Below are positions 25,704 to 33,726 of a DNA stretch of 64,000 bases, one piece after another. Source of the stretch: Myroides indicus (GTDB taxonomy: Bacteria; Bacteroidota; Bacteroidia; Flavobacteriales; Flavobacteriaceae). Each line of letters opens with the position of its first letter. Position 1 is the first letter of the stretch. The stretch covers positions 35,467 to 99,466 of the forward strand of contig NZ_SOAG01000009.1 in assembly GCF_004364575.1 (NCBI RefSeq), written 5' to 3'. A model generated the notes under the pieces. It was not told where the DNA came from and searched no databases. It was given only the letters and a program-made list of their open reading frames with translations. The position numbers were made by a program, and so were the translations under genes.

Positions 25704-27263
25704 TTATTGCTTTATATGTTTGAGCGAAAGACAACCACAAGAATGCAATCGTCCATAATTTGCTGATGATGGCGGATAAACTGTTAGTGCACCGCTACAC
25801 CAACTAAGATTATTATAAGTAAAAGAACAATTATTATATGCAGACCAAGTCCCTGTTACTTCTGTTCCATCATCATATATAAAAGTTGATTCACCTCCTG
25901 AATACAATATTAAACTGGCACTTCCAGAATAAGCAGGGGTACCGTCTTCGTTTGGATAACAAGTATTATACATTTCAACAAGCCAAGTTCCTATGATTTC
26001 ATTCTCGCATGGGGTTATCACTATACTCGCCGTGACATTACATCCGTTGTCATCGGTTACGGTTACGGTATATTCGCCGTCTGCCAGTCCGGTTGCTGTT
26101 GCACCTGTTGCGCCGTTGCTCCACGCATAACTGTACGGTGGTACACCTCCGGTTGCTGCCGCTGTGGCGCTGTCGCCGGTTGCCGTTGCGGTTACGGCTA
26201 AATCAGAACCTGCACAATCTCTGGAGAGTCCAACACTTTTTATTGTTATGCATCCGTCGTTGTCTTTTACCGCTACGGTATATTCGCCGTTGGGATAATC
26301 ATTGGCATAAATACCGATATCCGTAAATCCTGCTTGTCCTTCCAGAAAATAGCTGTACGGCGGTGTTCCGCCACTGCTTGGTGTTTCTATCACAATGGTA
26401 CCTTCCATATCTATAAAAACATTGTAAACCAACGCGTTTTCCACACAGTCTGAAACCGGCAGGTTATTGTCCGGGTTTTCTTCTTCACCCACAGGGTTTT
26501 GGGCAGGTGTTCCGTCAGGATAGGGTATATCTGCAGGTTCTGCTGCGTTGGCATCACCCGTTATCACTGCCAGTGCTGCTGCCACTACGCCTACTGTAAT
26601 TCCTACCGTTGCTATGGTGCCAACAATCGGAGCAGCGGCAACTGTTCCCAACGCAGCAATAATAACTGTTTCGCCTCCCGTTGCCAGAATAAGCCCCTCG
26701 GTTATGGCAACGCTTGCACCCAGCACACCCAAAGCTTCCCAGTTGATACTCAGAGTGGTTTTGTTTGGTGCAAAAGCGGCAAAACCTTGCACCGGAGGTA
26801 TTTCAACATTGCAGGAATACAGCATTTCGGCTGTTTTTGCACTCCAATCATAGTTGTAATACGAAACACCTGCCGTATTACTGTCGGTATAGTCAAACTT
26901 AACCACTGCAGGCTGTTTTGTTCCGTTTACAGTAAAGAAAACAGCCTTAATCCGGTTGTAAAGCGGATCGACAACCATGTTTACCAATGTGTCGTTGTTT
27001 GTTTTCTGGTAAGTGAGGGTGTGAATCCGGTAAGGATTGTTGTTTTGGTCAAACGTTCCGTAAATATTCAACGTTCCGCTTGGGTTGTGATATTGCGCTT
27101 GCAGGGCATTGGCGCTTGGATTTCCGGTCTGGTTTTTAAAAACAGTCCAGTCGGAAGCCTGTGGTTTTGACGGGTCAGGATTGTTTCCACCGTCATCTGA
27201 TGAGCAGGAATATATTCCCAATCCAATTATGAAGGCTATTAAAATGAGTGTAAATCGTTTCAT
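25704..27263 (-). CDS. Surface lipoprotein with hydrophobic domain and SprB-type repeats, C-terminal variant 1
   Basis: 519 residues. The signal peptide ends in GIYSC, and the Cys is followed by SSDDGG, a surface-export-like acidic signal. Order of parts: beta-rich N-terminal domain (about 30-165); a ~60-residue Gly/Ala/Val hydrophobic region (about 175-240, with ATGGETVIIAALGTVAAAP); two SprB-like repeats with GGTPPYSY and GGVPPYSYAWSNG ... GEYTVTVTDDNGC (about 295-405); then a unique C-terminal ~105-residue domain starting IIGTWLVEMYNTC that resembles lipocalin-like small beta-barrels in layout and contains many Cys. The first ~400 residues are almost identical to the neighbouring gene, so the pair arose by recent duplication or gene conversion. 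Confidence 0.8.
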   Translation of the reverse strand: MKRFTLILIAFIIGLGIYSCSSDDGGNNPDPSKPQASDWTVFKNQTGNPSANALQAQYHNPSGTLNIYGTFDQNNNPYRIHTLTYQKTNNDTLVNMVVDPLYNRIKAVFFTVNGTKQPAVVKFDYTDSNTAGVSYYNYDWSAKTAEMLYSCNVEIPPVQGFAAFAPNKTTLSINWEALGVLGASVAITEGLILATGGETVIIAALGTVAAAPIVGTIATVGITVGVVAAALAVITGDANAAEPADIPYPDGTPAQNPVGEEENPDNNLPVSDCVENALVYNVFIDMEGTIVIETPSSGGTPPYSYFLEGQAGFTDIGIYANDYPNGEYTVAVKDNDGCITIKSVGLSRDCAGSDLAVTATATGDSATAAATGGVPPYSYAWSNGATGATATGLADGEYTVTVTDDNGCNVTASIVITPCENEIIGTWLVEMYNTCYPNEDGTPAYSGSASLILYSGGESTFIYDDGTEVTGTWSAYNNCSFTYNNLSWCSGALTVYPPSSANYGRLHSCGCLSLKHIKQ

Positions 27264-27278
27264 GATTAACGTTTTTAA
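26036..27278 (-). repeat. 1.24-kb direct repeat, copy 1
   Basis: It matches 28030-29272 with a constant offset of 1,994 bp and only scattered single-base differences. It begins at the last SprB repeat and ends about 15 bp upstream of the start codon, so it contains the shared front of both lipoprotein genes but not their leaders or C-terminal modules. Confidence 0.9.
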
Positions 27279-27310
27279 AGGTGGTTTAATTTTTTAAGAT
27301 TTAATGACAG

Positions 27311-27346
27311 GATAAAAATATCCCCGAAAGGGTATTTTTAACTAAT
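27311..27346 (-). promoter_or_regulatory. Palindromic leader element, copy b
   Basis: On the minus strand: TTAGTTAAAAATACCCTTTC followed by GGGGATATTTTTATCC, centred about 64 bp before the ATG at 27263. The AT arms and CCC/GGG core form a hairpin with a TTTC loop. It could alternatively act as terminator of the upstream lipoprotein gene, whose stop is about 35 bp away. Confidence 0.6.
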
Positions 27347-27376
27347 CATGAGTTTATGAAAAATATTTTTGGATAT

Positions 27377-29257
27377 TTATTTTTTATCTTTTACGCAACG
27401 AATTGAAAAGCCTGCCGTAGGATATTCGTATCTTGTAGATATGGTGCTACTATTTTGATTGTTAATGGGGTAGTTTAATAATTCGAGAATTCCTATCGTT
27501 GCAAACTCTGTTCCTTCGTTGTAAATATCTTGATTGAATCCAAAACAGGCATGTTGTCCAAGAAACGCAAAAGTTGAAGTTAACTGGCATCCACTTGGTA
27601 AAGCTGTAAAACCACTTTCGTTAGTTGCGTCTGTATTTTCACTTATCCAATCATCTGTTGTGCTTTTTAATTTACCTCCGGCTACTTCAAGACCACCTAA
27701 AGTTGTAAATAATTCATACCAGTCCTCGTAGGTAGGAATATGCCATCCTTCCGGCGCTAGCCCTCGAGGGTCTTGTACAGCATAAATATTATAAAGTTTG
27801 CCATACAGGTTGTCATAAGAATAACTAAAAGAATAATTGCAGCAAGCACCTGTAGTAGTTTGAACCCAAGATGCCATATCACTAAAATACGGAATAGCAT
27901 CTCCGTTTCGGTAGAAATTAACTTTAAGGTTGCTTTGCATCCATTTTTGATCACCTATTGTAACTACTTTATAAACATTCCCTTCTATGTCAGTTACCGT
28001 TTCTTCTCCAACCGTCACACTTGCGGTGGCATTACATCCGTTGTCATCGGTTACGGTTACGGTATATTCGCCGTCTGCCAGTCCGGTTGCTGTTGCACCT
28101 GTTGTGCCGTTGCTCCACGCATAACTGTACGGTGGTACACCTCCGGTTGCTGCCGCTGTGGCGCTATCGCCGGTTGCCGTTGCGGTTACGGCTAAATCAG
28201 AACCTGCACAATCTCTGGAGAGTTCAACACTTTTTATTGTTATGCATCCGTCGTTGTCTTTTACCGCTACAGTATATTCGCCGTTGGGATAATCATTGGC
28301 ATAAATACCAATATCCGTAAATCCTGCTTGTCCTTCCAGAAAATAACTGTACGGCGGTGTTCCGCCGCCGCTTGGTGTTTCTATCACAATAGTACCTTCC
28401 ATATCTATAAAAACATTGTAAACCAACGCGTTTTCCACACAGTCTGAAACCGGCAGGTTATTGTCCGGGTTTTCTTCTTCACCCACAGGGTTTTGGGCAG
28501 GTGTTCCGTCAGGATAGGGTATATCTGCAGGTTCTGCTGCGTTGGCATCACCCGTTATCACTGCCAGTGCTGCTGCCACTACGCCTACTGTAATTCCTAC
28601 CGTTGCTATGGTGCCAACAATCGGAGCAGCGGCAACTGTTCCCAACGCAGCAATAATAACTGTTTCGCCTCCCGTTGCCAGAATAAGCCCCTCGGTTATG
28701 GCAACGCTTGCACCCAGCACACCCAAAGCTTCCCAGTTGATGCTCAGAGTGGTTTTGTTTGGTGCAAAAGCGGCAAAACCTTGCACTGGAGGTATTTCAA
28801 CATTGCAGGAATACAGCATTTCGGCTGTTTTTGCACTCCAGTCATAGTTGTAATACGAAACACCTGCCGTATTACTGTCGGTATAGTCAAACTTAACCAC
28901 TGCAGACTGTTTTGTTCCGTTTACAGTAAAGAAAACAGCCTTAATCCGGTTGTAAAGCGGATCGACAACCATGTTTACTAGTGTGTCGTTGTTTGTTTTC
29001 TGGTAAGTGAGGGAGTGAATCCGGTAAGGATTGTTGTTTTGGTCAAACATTCCGTAAATATTCAACGTTCCGCTTGGGTTGTGATATTGCGCCTGCAGGG
29101 CATTGGCGTTTGGATTTCCGGTCTGGTTTTTAAAAACAGTCCAGTCGGAAGCCTGTGGTTTTGACGGATCGGGATTGTTTCCACCGTCATCTGATGAGCA
29201 GGAATATATTCCCAATCCAATTATGAAGGCTATTAAAATGAGTGTAAATCGTTTCAT
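27377..29257 (-). CDS. Surface lipoprotein with hydrophobic domain, SprB-type repeats and FISUMP C-terminus, variant 2
   Basis: 626 residues from the ATG at 29257; an in-frame codon 10 residues earlier is rejected because the twin gene starts MKRFTLILIAF. The first ~400 residues repeat variant 1: lipoprotein signal with CSSDDGG, hydrophobic Gly/Ala-rich region, two SprB-like repeats. The C-terminal ~215 residues are instead a FISUMP domain (Fibrobacter succinogenes major paralogous domain): VTDIEGNVYKVVTIGDQKWM, QSNLKVNFYRNG, APEGWHIPTYEDWYEL, GFTALPSG and the final FSIRCVKD. FISUMP and SprB-repeat modules are found in surface proteins of gliding and adhesive Bacteroidota. It is divergent from the PAS-LuxR gene. 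Confidence 0.82.
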   Translation of the reverse strand: MKRFTLILIAFIIGLGIYSCSSDDGGNNPDPSKPQASDWTVFKNQTGNPNANALQAQYHNPSGTLNIYGMFDQNNNPYRIHSLTYQKTNNDTLVNMVVDPLYNRIKAVFFTVNGTKQSAVVKFDYTDSNTAGVSYYNYDWSAKTAEMLYSCNVEIPPVQGFAAFAPNKTTLSINWEALGVLGASVAITEGLILATGGETVIIAALGTVAAAPIVGTIATVGITVGVVAAALAVITGDANAAEPADIPYPDGTPAQNPVGEEENPDNNLPVSDCVENALVYNVFIDMEGTIVIETPSGGGTPPYSYFLEGQAGFTDIGIYANDYPNGEYTVAVKDNDGCITIKSVELSRDCAGSDLAVTATATGDSATAAATGGVPPYSYAWSNGTTGATATGLADGEYTVTVTDDNGCNATASVTVGEETVTDIEGNVYKVVTIGDQKWMQSNLKVNFYRNGDAIPYFSDMASWVQTTTGACCNYSFSYSYDNLYGKLYNIYAVQDPRGLAPEGWHIPTYEDWYELFTTLGGLEVAGGKLKSTTDDWISENTDATNESGFTALPSGCQLTSTFAFLGQHACFGFNQDIYNEGTEFATIGILELLNYPINNQNSSTISTRYEYPTAGFSIRCVKDKK

Positions 29258-29272
29258 GATTAACGTTTTTAA
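28030..29272 (-). repeat. 1.24-kb direct repeat, copy 2
   Basis: Partner of 26036-27278 in the same orientation. The intervening 0.75 kb holds the FISUMP-encoding tail of this gene and the leader of the next. Confidence 0.9.
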
Positions 29273-29284
29273 GATTTCATTTTC

Positions 29285-29292
29285 CAAAAGTA
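29285..29292 (-). promoter_or_regulatory. -7 promoter box of the FISUMP lipoprotein gene
   Basis: Minus-strand TACTTTTG, matching TAnnTTTG, 28 bp before the ATG at 29257. The palindrome at 29315-29332 lies about 35 bp further upstream, a position expected for an activator site. Confidence 0.5.
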
Positions 29293-29314
29293 GTTATTGA
29301 TATAAAAGCAGACA

Positions 29315-29345
29315 ATCCCCTGTGGAGGGGATATTTTAGTTAAAT
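29315..29345. promoter_or_regulatory. Palindromic element, copy a (candidate operator)
   Basis: Perfect arms ATCCCCT / AGGGGAT around GTGG (29315-29332), followed on the plus strand by ATTTTAGTTAAATTT. The C4/G4 core and the adjacent TTAACTAAAAT block resemble copies b and c. It is centred about 66 bp before the lipoprotein ATG and 85 bp before the divergent PAS-LuxR gene, so one site could control both. Confidence 0.5.
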
Positions 29346-29408
29346 TTTGTGAGTTTTTTTTGATTTTTTGTACTTTGTGACTCTCTAACTTCGTTAATCA
29401 CTTTACAA

Positions 29409-30173
29409 ATGGATAAATTGACACTCAAAAAAGCAGGTGCCATATGGAAAGAAATAGGGCATTACAAAAAACCCGAAGAATTGCATGTAGAAATAGAAAT
29501 ATATAAAAAAATGCTTGATTTATTTCAGGTAGGAGATTATTGCTATTTTATTTTTAGTCCGCCTGAAATGCAGATGGAGTATACTAACGACTCTATTTAT
29601 AAGTTATTAGGCTATACCCCAGAGGAGTTTACGTTAGAAATTTTTTTGGATATTATCCATCCTGATGATTTACAAACCTATCTGAATTTTGAAGCAACTA
29701 TTACTGAGTTTTGGAAAAATCTACCGCCAGATAAAGTGTTTAAATATAAAACTCGCTATGATTTTAGAATTCGCTGTAAAAATGGACAAACGAAGAGATT
29801 GTTACAGCAGGTAGCTGTAATCCAAAGTGATGAAGAAGGGGCTGTGCTGCGTACATTTGTTGTTTTTACTGATATTTCTGAACTTAAAGAAACTAATAAA
29901 ATGGTGTTGTCTATTATAGGGTTGGATGGAGAGCCCTGCTACATAGATATCCATCCAGTAAAGGAGCTAGTGCCTTATAAGAGTATTCTTACAAAAAGAG
30001 AAATACAGGTTTTTCGTTTATTGGTTGAGGGATGTCAATCTGCTGAAATAGCTGAGATTTTAAATATTAGCTTACATACTGTCAGTTCTCATCGTAAAAA
30101 TATTTTAAGAAAAACAAAAACCAATTCTGTACTGCATCTTACTAAATTAGGATTAGAAAAGGGATGGATATAA
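29409..30173 (+). CDS. PAS-LuxR family transcriptional regulator
   Basis: 254 residues. A PAS fold (about residues 40-165) shows NDSIYKLLGYTPEEF, IIHPDDLQTYLNFE and a C-terminal strand VFTDISELKE. A LuxR/GerE helix-turn-helix (about 190-250) follows: LTKREIQVFRLLVEGCQSAE, then IAEILNISLHTVSSHRKNIL. No receiver domain, His-kinase or membrane segment is present, so it is a one-component sensor, probably binding a small ligand or cofactor in the PAS pocket. It is divergent from the FISUMP lipoprotein gene, with a GC-cored palindrome in the shared 150-bp gap. It is the best candidate to regulate the three lipoprotein genes. Confidence 0.88.
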   Translation: MDKLTLKKAGAIWKEIGHYKKPEELHVEIEIYKKMLDLFQVGDYCYFIFSPPEMQMEYTNDSIYKLLGYTPEEFTLEIFLDIIHPDDLQTYLNFEATITEFWKNLPPDKVFKYKTRYDFRIRCKNGQTKRLLQQVAVIQSDEEGAVLRTFVVFTDISELKETNKMVLSIIGLDGEPCYIDIHPVKELVPYKSILTKREIQVFRLLVEGCQSAEIAEILNISLHTVSSHRKNILRKTKTNSVLHLTKLGLEKGWI

Positions 30174-30215
30174 TTTTTTAATTTTAAATCAAAAGTTATT
30201 GTTTTAATTCTACTT

Positions 30216-30950
30216 TTACCTTCTTTGTCTTATAGCTTCGTATAAAAATGCTCCACAGGCAACCGAAACGTTAAGGGAATCAATCGTACTGAACATTGGT
30301 AGTTTTGCTTTTTCGTCAATAATTTTTAAAACAGAGGGATTGATGCCCCTGTCTTCACTGCCCATAATAAGTGCAAGCGGGAGATTTAAATCCATATCGT
30401 AAATTTCTTTTTCGGCTTTTTCTGTTGCTCCTAAAGTAACGATACCGGACGATTGAAGGTAAAATACAGCGTCTTTAATGTGGTCAACCTTACAGATAGG
30501 GATATTGAAAACCGCGCCAGCAGAGGTTTTTACCGTATCGCCGTTTACGGGAGCAGCTCCGTTTTTAGAAATAATAATGCCATCTGCTCCACAGCAGACT
30601 GCAGTACGGATGATGGCGCCAAAATTCCGGGCATCTGAAACTTGGTCTAAAATAAGGAAAAGAGGCTTTTCTTTTTTCTCCATTACAGATTCAATCAATT
30701 CTTCCAAGGCAAGAAAAGAAACGGGGGAGATATTGGCAACGGCTCCCTGATGATTTTTTTTAGTCAATCGGTTTAATTTTTCAATGGGTACGTATGAAAA
30801 ATTTATGTTGTTTTTTTTCAGATTCTTAATCAGCTCATTCATCAGTTCTCCCTGAGCTTCTTTTTGAATAAACACTTTGTCTAAATCTTTACCTGCTTCT
30901 ATGGCTTCGAGGATTGCGCGAATGCCAAAAATTTGATTGTCTTGCTCCAT
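30216..30950 (-). CDS. rlmB: 23S rRNA (guanosine-2'-O-)-methyltransferase RlmB (SpoU/TrmH family)
   Basis: 244 residues. An N-terminal substrate-binding domain (FGIRAILEAIEAGKDLDKVF) precedes the SPOUT knot with motif 1 LDQVSDARNFGAIIRTA, motif 2 LIMGSEDRGINPSV and motif 3 LNVSVACGAFLYEA. RlmB methylates G2251 of 23S rRNA in the peptidyl-transferase P-loop. The layout fits RlmB rather than TrmH (tRNA Gm18) because of the L30e-like N-terminal domain. A -7 box lies only 5 bp before the ATG, so the transcript may be leaderless. Confidence 0.9.
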   Translation of the reverse strand: MEQDNQIFGIRAILEAIEAGKDLDKVFIQKEAQGELMNELIKNLKKNNINFSYVPIEKLNRLTKKNHQGAVANISPVSFLALEELIESVMEKKEKPLFLILDQVSDARNFGAIIRTAVCCGADGIIISKNGAAPVNGDTVKTSAGAVFNIPICKVDHIKDAVFYLQSSGIVTLGATEKAEKEIYDMDLNLPLALIMGSEDRGINPSVLKIIDEKAKLPMFSTIDSLNVSVACGAFLYEAIRQRR

Positions 30951-30954
30951 GATG

Positions 30955-30962
30955 CAAATATA
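30955..30962 (-). promoter_or_regulatory. -7 promoter box of rlmB, almost touching the start codon
   Basis: Minus-strand TATATTTG matches TAnnTTTG and ends 5 bp before the ATG. If used, transcription starts within about two bases of the start codon, giving a leaderless mRNA. Confidence 0.5.
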
Positions 30963-30974
30963 TAAAAAGCAAGC

Positions 30975-32633
30975 TTAGAAAATGGTTGAAAAACTGATAT
31001 GAATGGTTGTATTGTCAAATTTAAAATTATCATTGGGTTGTTTGCCATTGGCAAAGGACAAGTTGAATTTGCCGGAGGAAGTGAGCATCCCGATTCCAAA
31101 GCCTAGACTATACAAATGATTTTTTTGATTGTGCTTTTCATTTTCCTGATAAGCATAATCTATAATGGAATGAATGTATAGATTTTGAGAAAGCAAAAAA
31201 CGATATTCAGTATTAATTAAACTGAACTTGCTTGCGTATAAACTGTTTTCTTGAAAACCGCGGAGTGAATTGTTTCCGCCAAAGCGCTGCAATTCGTTGA
31301 TAAAAAAAGAATCGCTGAACAGCGCGTAATTTTGCCAACGCAGATATAAATAATTTTTGGAATTGATTTGGATATTTTTTTTGAGATCAACCTCCGCAAA
31401 GGATTGGTTGTCGTTTAAATCTTCAGAAGTTCTTTTTCCGGTTCCTACTTTAATATATGCGGCTAAGTTTACAGGGAATAGTAAGACATAAGGTCTGTTT
31501 TTTTTATAGTGATAGGCAAGGGTGTAGAATTTACTGTCATATCCCTGCATATCTAACGAAGTGCTATTTGTAGCAGAAGTATTGGTTTGATAGCCGATAA
31601 ATACTTTATTGTTGTATGAAAAGTAATAGCCTAGTTGAAGTTCGAGCTTGGTGTTTTGATAAGTACTGTCTTGTTTTTGGATATCCAAGGCTCCCCTTAC
31701 AGCTAAGGGCGTGTTAAAAATATAAGGTATTTCTGCATTAAAGTGAAAGTCTGTCTGCTTGTTGCCGTCGTTTTTCCAATATAGATTAAGAGATTCTCCT
31801 CTGTTTAAAATGTTGTTGAGCTGGAGGTCAAGATACCCGTTTAAAATAACCTTTCCGTCTTCGTCGTTGTTAAAACCGACATATCCGTCAAATTGATTGG
31901 TGTTTTTTTTGTTTAAAAACAAAAACAGAGCAGTAGTATCTTCTGTAAAAAGGGTTTCGGCAGGTTTTGCTTCTTTTATAAAATCTAATTGAAGTACTTC
32001 TGAGGATATCTTGCTTATCAAATTTTCGTTGTAGTCTTTGCCAATATTTTTTTGTGTAATTTTTTTTATAATGGAAACGGGTATTTTATTTTGGGAAACA
32101 ATTTCTATTTTGTCTAAAGTTCTTTTCTTCTCGGTATGTATAACCAGGCTGCATATTAAGGTGTCATTTACTATGGTGTGATTTTGCATGAGTATGGTAC
32201 TTGTGCCTAAGCCTTCTCGTTCTAGCAGTTGCGTAAAATGATGAAGGGTTGATTGCGTTTGTGCAAAGGGAAGAATAAGTTCATTGTTGGTAATTTGCAA
32301 TATCTTTTTTATGTTCTGATTTAAAGCGGATGTTTTAAAGACGGCAGCAGCTATTGGCGTATTTAAGTTATATATATAGGTATAATGCGTTTTGTTTTTC
32401 TGTTCTGTCCGGTTTAGATTGAGATAGCCGCCATGGTAGAGTTCTTGATCTATTTTATGAATAGTTTCTGTGATAGAGTTTATGTTTTCGTGATCTTTTT
32501 GATAATCAAGTCCGGCTAAAATCTCATTTTCTTTTGCGTTGTCAGATTTTATTTCCAAAGTAAGGACTATTTCCTGTGCAAAAAAATTGCAGGTAATGCA
32601 CAAAAAGCAAATCAGGGCTAAAATGTTTTTCAA
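30975..32633 (-). CDS. Omp85-superfamily outer-membrane protein (POTRA plus barrel)
   Basis: 552 residues with a signal peptide (cut near FFA/Q). Residues 25-240 contain two to three POTRA-like segments (for example LDKIEIVSQNKIPVSIIKKI followed by a helix and a strand). From ~255 a 16-strand barrel begins (FDGYVGFNNDEDGKVILNGY), with the Omp85 lid-loop motif LQRFGGNNSLRGFQENSLYA (Arg-Gly-Phe equals VRGF/Y) and a C-terminal aromatic (SFSTIF). The N-terminus is shorter than in BamA, so it is more like TamA or ShlB-type relatives. Role in outer-membrane protein insertion or secretion is inferred from family membership only. It lies 24 bp upstream of rlmB on the same strand. Confidence 0.8.
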   Translation of the reverse strand: MKNILALICFLCITCNFFAQEIVLTLEIKSDNAKENEILAGLDYQKDHENINSITETIHKIDQELYHGGYLNLNRTEQKNKTHYTYIYNLNTPIAAAVFKTSALNQNIKKILQITNNELILPFAQTQSTLHHFTQLLEREGLGTSTILMQNHTIVNDTLICSLVIHTEKKRTLDKIEIVSQNKIPVSIIKKITQKNIGKDYNENLISKISSEVLQLDFIKEAKPAETLFTEDTTALFLFLNKKNTNQFDGYVGFNNDEDGKVILNGYLDLQLNNILNRGESLNLYWKNDGNKQTDFHFNAEIPYIFNTPLAVRGALDIQKQDSTYQNTKLELQLGYYFSYNNKVFIGYQTNTSATNSTSLDMQGYDSKFYTLAYHYKKNRPYVLLFPVNLAAYIKVGTGKRTSEDLNDNQSFAEVDLKKNIQINSKNYLYLRWQNYALFSDSFFINELQRFGGNNSLRGFQENSLYASKFSLINTEYRFLLSQNLYIHSIIDYAYQENEKHNQKNHLYSLGFGIGMLTSSGKFNLSFANGKQPNDNFKFDNTTIHISFSTIF

Positions 32634-32735
32634 AGCTTAATTATCAAATTGATAGTAAAAATAAAAGAAAAAGCATGAGTTAGAAGAAGAGATTGAAAAA
32701 AAATATAATCAGATTGAAAATTAGTGTTTTGCATT

Positions 32736-32765
32736 TTGTAAAATAAAAAAAACTTTCTACATTTG
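32736..32765 (+). promoter_or_regulatory. Strong Bacteroidota promoter of the ribosomal superoperon
   Basis: TTG at 32736-32738 (within TTTTG), a 19-bp spacer, and TACATTTG at 32758-32765, a full match to the -33/-7 consensus. It is followed by a C-rich discriminator (CAACCCCG) like the one seen at the right edge of the window. The rpsL ATG is 51 bp downstream of the -7 box. Confidence 0.85.
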
Positions 32766-32816
32766 CAACCCCGTATATAGTGCGGAAAATATATTAAGAA
32801 ATTATTAATAAACATT

Positions 32817-33200
32817 ATGCCAACAATTCAACAATTAGTAAGAACAGGGAGAACCCAATTGACTAAGAAGAGTAAATCGGTTGCTTTAGATTCTTGTCCT
32901 CAACGAAGAGGAGTTTGTACGCGTGTTTATACTACTACACCTAAAAAACCTAACTCTGCAATGCGTAAAGTTGCAAGGGTACGTTTAACAAATGGTAACG
33001 AGGTAAACGCTTACATCCCCGGAGAAGGACATAATCTACAAGAACACTCGATAGTATTAGTTAGAGGTGGAAGGGTAAAAGATTTGCCTGGTGTGAGATA
33101 TCACATTGTTCGTGGAGCTTTGGATACTGCCGGAGTTAACGGTAGAACTCAAAGAAGATCGAAATACGGAGCAAAACGACCTAAAGACGCAAAAAAGTAA
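32817..33200 (+). CDS. rpsL: 30S ribosomal protein S12
   Basis: 127 residues, full length. Conserved [25 protein letters not shown] and [18 protein letters not shown] loops of the decoding centre are intact, including both Lys positions where streptomycin-resistance substitutions occur, so no resistance allele is visible. First gene of the superoperon; rpsG starts 28 bp later. Confidence 0.99.
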   Translation: MPTIQQLVRTGRTQLTKKSKSVALDSCPQRRGVCTRVYTTTPKKPNSAMRKVARVRLTNGNEVNAYIPGEGHNLQEHSIVLVRGGRVKDLPGVRYHIVRGALDTAGVNGRTQRRSKYGAKRPKDAKK

Positions 33201-33228
33201 TAGTTTAAAAAACTTTTAAGAAAAAGAC

Positions 33229-33705
33229 ATGAGAAAAAGACAGGCTAAAAAGAGACCTCTTTTACCAGATCCGAAATTTAATGATCAGTTAGTAACTCGT
33301 TTTGTTAATAACTTAATGTGGGATGGTAAGAAGTCAACGGCTTTTAGAGTATTCTATGATGCTTTAGAAATTGTAGAAGAAAAGAAACAAGATGAAGAGA
33401 AATCTTCATTAGAGGTTTGGAAAGATGCGTTAACAAATGTTATGCCGCACGTTGAAGTAAGATCTCGTCGTGTAGGAGGAGCTACCTTCCAGATTCCTAT
33501 GCAAATTCGTCCGGATAGAAAGATTTCTATGGCGATGAAATGGATGATTTTGTATGCGAGAAGAAGAAATGAGAAATCTATGGCTGCTAAATTGGCTGCT
33601 GAAATCTTGGCTGCTGCTAAAGAAGAAGGAGCTGCAGTGAAAAAGAGAATGGATACTCATAAGATGGCTGAAGCTAATAAAGCATTCTCTCACTTTAGAT
33701 TTTAA
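33229..33705 (+). CDS. rpsG: 30S ribosomal protein S7
   Basis: 158 residues. [18 protein letters not shown] at the N-terminus, the [17 protein letters not shown] 16S-binding loop, and [21 protein letters not shown] at the end are typical S7. It binds the 3' major domain of 16S rRNA and in many bacteria represses the str operon. It is 21 bp from fusA. Confidence 0.99.
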   Translation: MRKRQAKKRPLLPDPKFNDQLVTRFVNNLMWDGKKSTAFRVFYDALEIVEEKKQDEEKSSLEVWKDALTNVMPHVEVRSRRVGGATFQIPMQIRPDRKISMAMKWMILYARRRNEKSMAAKLAAEILAAAKEEGAAVKKRMDTHKMAEANKAFSHFRF

Positions 33706-33726
33706 TCCATACAGAAAACATATACA

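Noticed and set aside
26499..27170. Long plus-strand reading frames antisense to the two duplicated lipoproteins
   Set aside because: Cys/Arg-rich translations repeated in both copies are shadows of the minus-strand genes, which have signal peptides and known domains.
32640..32760. tRNA or small RNA before rpsL
   Set aside because: AT-rich sequence with only promoter elements; no cloverleaf arms.
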